NCBI GenBank assembly: GCA_963806955.1
Contig: CAWDZG010000002.1
Coordinates: 434,001-498,000 of the forward strand
Direction: 5' to 3'
DNA from: Gaiellasilicea sp963806955
Lineage (GTDB): Bacteria > Actinomycetota > Thermoleophilia > Gaiellales > Gaiellaceae
DNA: 64,000 bases
Shown here: piece after piece, positions 60,884 through 64,000 of the stretch
Numbering within the stretch: position 1 is the first letter of the stretch
Layout: each line of letters opens with the position of its first letter
Notes under the pieces: model-generated
The model's input: only the letters and a program-made list of their open reading frames with translations
Databases searched by the model: none
What the model was told of the DNA's origin: nothing
Position numbers and translations under genes: made by a program

Positions 60884-61362
60884 ATGTTCCGACGATCGTC
60901 GAACGTATCAATCTCCTCCAGCCCGACTACGAGGCGGACGACATCCTCGTCGTCTCGGAAACCGAGCAGCTGCGCGCGCTCGCGGACGACGTGCGCATCG
61001 AGATCGTCGCGCGGCTGCGCGAGCGCGCGATGACCACGACCCAGCTCGCCGAACAGGTCGGGCTCGCCAAGGGAACGGTCTCTCACCACCTGAAGGTGCT
61101 CGAGAACGCCGGGCTCGTGAAGGTCGTGCGCACCCGCAAGGTGCGAGCGCTGACGGAGAGCTTCTACGGGCGGTCGGCACGTCTCTTCGTGATCAAGAGC
61201 ACGGACGAGCTGCACGTGCGGGCACGACTCGCGCCCGCTGACGCGAAGTCGTTCCAGCGGCGGATCGAGCGGCTGGAGCGTGACTTCCGCGCGGCCCAGT
61301 CCGAGCAGGGCGAGGAGTACGAGCTGGTCGCCTGGGTCTACCCGAGCGGCGGGATCGCGTGA
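60884..61362 (+). CDS. ArsR-type HTH regulator (one frameshift at the start)
   Basis: Winged-helix regulator: LRALADDVRIEIVARLRERAMTTTQLAEQVGLAKGTVSHHLKVLENAGLVKVVRTRKVRALTE. The conserved first helix precedes the only canonical in-frame start (GTG 60991), and the frame upstream reads VPTIVERINLLQPDYEADD back to an ATG at 60884 that is one base out. Adding one G there gives M-VPTIVERI and 159 residues. No metal-binding Cys are seen. Its stop overlaps the MFS gene start (GTGA), so it probably controls that gene. Palindrome CGACGATCGTCG lies at its 5' end. Confidence 0.8.
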
Positions 61363-62693
61363 GGATGGGGCGCCCCGGCGGGCTCTGGCGGCACCGCGAC
61401 TTCCGCAACCTCTGGGCGGCGGAGACGATCAGCCAGTTCGGCTCGCAGATCGACGATCTCGCGCTCGGTCTCGTCGCGATCATCGTTCTCGACGCGAGCG
61501 CCTTCGAGGTGGCGGTGTACGGGACTCTGAACTTCCTCCCGTTCATCCTGTTCACGCTGCCCGCGGGCGTCTGGGTGGATCGCCTGCCGCGCAGGCCGAT
61601 CCTCGTGATCGGCGACCTGGGGCGCTTCGCGATCCTGCTCACGATCCCGATCGCGTACGTCGCGGATGCCCTGACGCTATGGCAGCTGTACGCAGTCGCG
61701 TTCCTGACCGGCGTCTTCACCGTCTTCTTCGACGTCGCCTACCAGTCGTACCTCCCCTCGCTCGTCGACCGCGACGACCTCCGCGAGGGCAACTCGAAGC
61801 TCGAGATCAGCCGCTCGACCGCGCAGCTCGGCGGGCCTGGGGTCGGAGGCGTGCTCGTGGAGCTGATCACCGCGCCCTATGCCGTGCTGGTCGACGCGTT
61901 CAGCTTTTTCGCCTCGGGACTGTTTCTGCTGCGGATCCGGAAGCGCGAAGAGAGGCCTGCCGCGGCACCGACCACGGATGCGAAGCGGAGCCTGTGGGTC
62001 GAGCTGAAGGAGGGGCTGAGATTCGTCCTCGGGAATCCCAACCTGAGGGCTCAAGCCGGGTGCACCGCCACGTCGAACCTGTTCTTCAGCGTCACGTTCT
62101 CGATCTACCTCGTCTTCCTCGTGAGGGAAGTGGGCCTGTCACCGGGAGTGATCGGGTTCCTGCTGGCCGTCGGGAGCGTCGGCTCGATGATCGCCGCCTT
62201 CACGACGACTCGGATCTCGACGCGCTTCGGTATCGGTCCCACGACGATAGTCGTGACATTTCTGAACCTGCCGGCGATGCTCTTGATCGCGCTCGCTCCG
62301 GTCAGCTTTCCGATCCCGTTCATCGTGGCCGGCGGCATCCTGCTCGGCTTCGTGATCGTCGTCTACAACATCACGCAGGTGAGCTACCGCCAGGCCATCT
62401 GCCCGCCGCGCCTGCAGGGGCGCATGAACTCCGTGATGCGGTTCCTGGTCTGGGGGACGATCCCAATCGGCACGCTCCTGGGCGGTGCGCTGGGCTCGAC
62501 CATTGGGCTTCGCGAGACCCTGATCGTCGGTGCTCTCGGGAGCGGCTCCTCGTTCTTGTGGATCGTCTTCTCGCCTCAGCGCCACCTGCGCGAGATGCCC
62601 GAGCCGATCGATGACGCACCGCGGACGACGGAGCTCGGCGCCGCGTTGCCGGGAGTCGCGGATCCGCTCTCGCCCGTCGACGAGCCGGCCTGA
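61359..62693 (+). CDS. MFS exporter downstream of the ArsR regulator
   Basis: 444 residues, 12 helices. MFS_3/enterobactin-exporter-like features: FRNLWAAETISQFGSQIDDLALGLVAI, FTLPAGVWVDRLPRRPILVIGDLGRF, DVAYQSYLPSLVDRDDLREGNSKLEISRSTAQLGGPGVGG. These are typical of macrolide-efflux and siderophore-exporter-like proteins. Substrate unknown. Coupled to the ArsR gene, so expression is probably induced by the exported compound. Confidence 0.9.
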   Translation: MRMGRPGGLWRHRDFRNLWAAETISQFGSQIDDLALGLVAIIVLDASAFEVAVYGTLNFLPFILFTLPAGVWVDRLPRRPILVIGDLGRFAILLTIPIAYVADALTLWQLYAVAFLTGVFTVFFDVAYQSYLPSLVDRDDLREGNSKLEISRSTAQLGGPGVGGVLVELITAPYAVLVDAFSFFASGLFLLRIRKREERPAAAPTTDAKRSLWVELKEGLRFVLGNPNLRAQAGCTATSNLFFSVTFSIYLVFLVREVGLSPGVIGFLLAVGSVGSMIAAFTTTRISTRFGIGPTTIVVTFLNLPAMLLIALAPVSFPIPFIVAGGILLGFVIVVYNITQVSYRQAICPPRLQGRMNSVMRFLVWGTIPIGTLLGGALGSTIGLRETLIVGALGSGSSFLWIVFSPQRHLREMPEPIDDAPRTTELGAALPGVADPLSPVDEPA

Positions 62694-62720
62694 ACCCCGG
62701 TCCTAGAGCACACTTACTCC

Positions 62721-63547
62721 ATGCCCGAGCTACCCGAGGTCGAGGCGTGGGTGCGCGAGCTCGACCCGCTCGTGTCTGCGTCGCCGGTCCTGCAGGCCGG
62801 GCCCGCCCACATCGCGACGCTGAAGACGTTCGACCCGCCCCTGCGCGAGCTCGAGGGTCGTCGCCTCGCAGGCGCTCGGCGCCGCGGCAAGTGGCTCCTC
62901 TTCCCCACCGCCGACGGCGAGCTGCAGCTGCGCGTCCACCTGATGAGCGCCGGCCGGCTGCGGCATCTGGCGCCTGGCGCGAAAGGGCCGAAGACGCCCG
63001 CGTTCCGGCTCCGCTTCGAGAACGGCGGCGAGCTCGTCCTCACCGAGGCGGGGAAGAAGAAGCGCGCGGGCGTCTGGCTCGAGACGCCCGAGCAGTCGGA
63101 GACGGAACTGGCGCATCTGGGGCCGGAGGCGCTCGGGCTCGGCGCAGACCGGCTGCGGGAGGTGCTCGCGGGCGACAACCGCCGCTGCATTCGCTCCTGC
63201 GCGACCAGCGCGCCCTCACGGGGATCGGGCGCGCGCACGCGAACGAGATCCTGCACCGGGCGCAGCTCTCGCCGTTCGCGCTCTCGTCGAAACTGGGCGA
63301 CGAGGAGATCGATCGGCTTGCGGAGGCGATCGAGGAGGACCTCGCGCGCGCGCTCGAGCTGCGCGAGCACGGCAAGGGCGACAAGGACGTGTACCTCGTC
63401 CACCGGCGGCTCGGCGAGCCATGCCCGCGCTGCGGCGACGCGCTGCGGCAGGTCGACTACGAGGAGCACACGGTGTTCTACTGCGCCCCGTGCCAGACCG
63501 GCGGCCGCATCCTCAAGGACCGGCGCATGTCGCGCCTGCTCCGCTGA
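62721..63547 (+). CDS. Formamidopyrimidine-DNA glycosylase (Fpg/Nei family), one frameshift
   Basis: 275 residues after adding one base near 63183 (GDNRR-LHSLLRDQRALTGIG). MPELPEVEAW has catalytic Pro2 and Glu3; RRRGKWLLF holds the conserved Lys; IGRAHANEILHRAQLSP is the helix-two-turn-helix; CPRCGDALRQ and FYCAPCQTGGRILKDRR form the zinc finger. Excises oxidised bases such as 8-oxoguanine and nicks the abasic site. Confidence 0.88.
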
Positions 63548-64000
63548 GCACTGCTCCGGTAGGTGCGCCGGGCGCGGGCCGTGCACTCGGCCTGCTCGCG
63601 GCCGCGCTCGTGCTCTCGATGTCGACGTGGTTCTCCGCCGCGGCCGTGCTGCCGCAGCTGCGCGAGGAGTGGGCGCTCGGGAACACGGCTGCGGCCTGGC
63701 TCACGATCGCGGTGCAGCTCGGGTTCGTCGCGGGCGCGCTGCTGGCGGCGTTCGCGAACCTGGCCGACGTGCTCTCGGCGCGGCTCGTGCTCGTCGGGGG
63801 GTCGCTCGGCGCGGCAGCCGCGAACCTGGGGCTGCTCGCAGTCTCCAGCGCGGCGGGCGCGATCCCGCTCCGCTTCCTCACCGGCTTCTTCCTCGCGGGC
63901 GTCTACCCGCCCGCGCTGAAGCTGATGTCGACGTGGTTCGTGCGCGGGCGCGGGACTGCGCTCGGGATCCTGGTCGGCGCGCTCACGGTCGGTTCAGCGG
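63544..64000 (+). CDS. MFS transporter, 3' partial
   Basis: About 150 residues are seen, with five helices (LGLLAAALVLSMSTWFSAAAVLPQL, AWLTIAVQLGFVAGALLAAF, LVLVGGSLGAAAANLGLLA, IPLRFLTGFFLAGVYPPALKLMSTWFVRGRGTALG). CynX/NimT- or NNP-like MFS. Start unclear: no ATG, GTG or TTG precedes helix 1 in frame; a CTG at 63544 overlaps the fpg stop (CTGA), so either a CTG start or an indel is likely. Runs off the window. Confidence 0.75.
   Translation, partial: MSTAPVGAPGAGRALGLLAAALVLSMSTWFSAAAVLPQLREEWALGNTAAAWLTIAVQLGFVAGALLAAFANLADVLSARLVLVGGSLGAAAANLGLLAVSSAAGAIPLRFLTGFFLAGVYPPALKLMSTWFVRGRGTALGILVGALTVGSA

Overview
The window is high-GC DNA with many GTG starts, 1-4 bp stop/start overlaps (TGATG, ATGA, GTGA) and apparently leaderless genes. 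Together with type IV pilus genes lacking any secretin, PASTA and BTAD proteins, an RpoD-type sigma factor and phytoene synthase, this points to a Gram-positive-type actinobacterium, probably of the class Thermoleophilia (Gaiellales/Solirubrobacterales). That placement is inference from gene content; there is no rRNA here.

Layout. 1-5.6 kb: 1-Cys peroxiredoxin (5' end missing), a CAP-domain protein, an AI-2E-type membrane protein, a seven-bladed FG-GAP protein, CtaG, an FKBP and tRNAs Arg, Gly and Pro. 5.6-24.7 kb: a type IV pilus region of about 19 kb (pilC, pilV-like, pilP-like, pilO, pilN, pilM, pilT1, pilA, pilB, pilD, two PilX-like proteins, a PilW-like prepilin, a PASTA protein, an SLT-M23 wall hydrolase and pilT2). 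24.7-26.2 kb: a broken FAD reductase, tRNA-Tyr and tRNA-Thr. 26.15-31.24 kb: a genomic island integrated in tRNA-Thr, with an integrase remnant, an ECF sigma/anti-sigma pair and small exported proteins. 31.2-35.2 kb: a MoxR-DUF58-DUF4129 operon. 35.3-38.5 kb: a BMP-like ligand-binding protein, a BTAD/beta-propeller regulator and a surface protein. 38.7-43.4 kb: MFS transporter, TPR-cyclase, SRPBCC protein, SDR. 43.3-50.4 kb: lipid and isoprenoid genes (CFA-type methyltransferase, DUF1365, flavin oxidoreductase, desaturase, phytoene synthase, FAD reductase). 50.4-52.9 kb: sulfur genes (TauE, rhodanese, MBL-rhodanese). 52.9-64 kb: LtrA, PRC-barrel protein, aquaporin, zinc ribbon, a large cyclase-ATPase-TPR regulator, the principal sigma factor, asparaginase, ArsR-MFS, Fpg and the start of another MFS transporter.

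The main result is that six transcription units in or beside the pilus region are preceded by the same promoter-like element. It reads T-N-N-A/G-G..-N12-CTGCCGAY, resembles FliA/WhiG (sigma-28 class) promoters, and in three cases sits so close to the start codon that the mRNA would be leaderless or nearly so. This suggests one alternative sigma factor controls pilus assembly, wall-remodelling and retraction genes together. A second signal is a PilM with an N-terminal extension carrying four copies of a short basic motif (WKKEIS-type).

At least eleven conserved genes carry apparent one-base indels, most of which one or two bases would repair to a full-length family member. The assembly therefore probably has consensus indel errors, and 'pseudogene' calls here should be read in that light.
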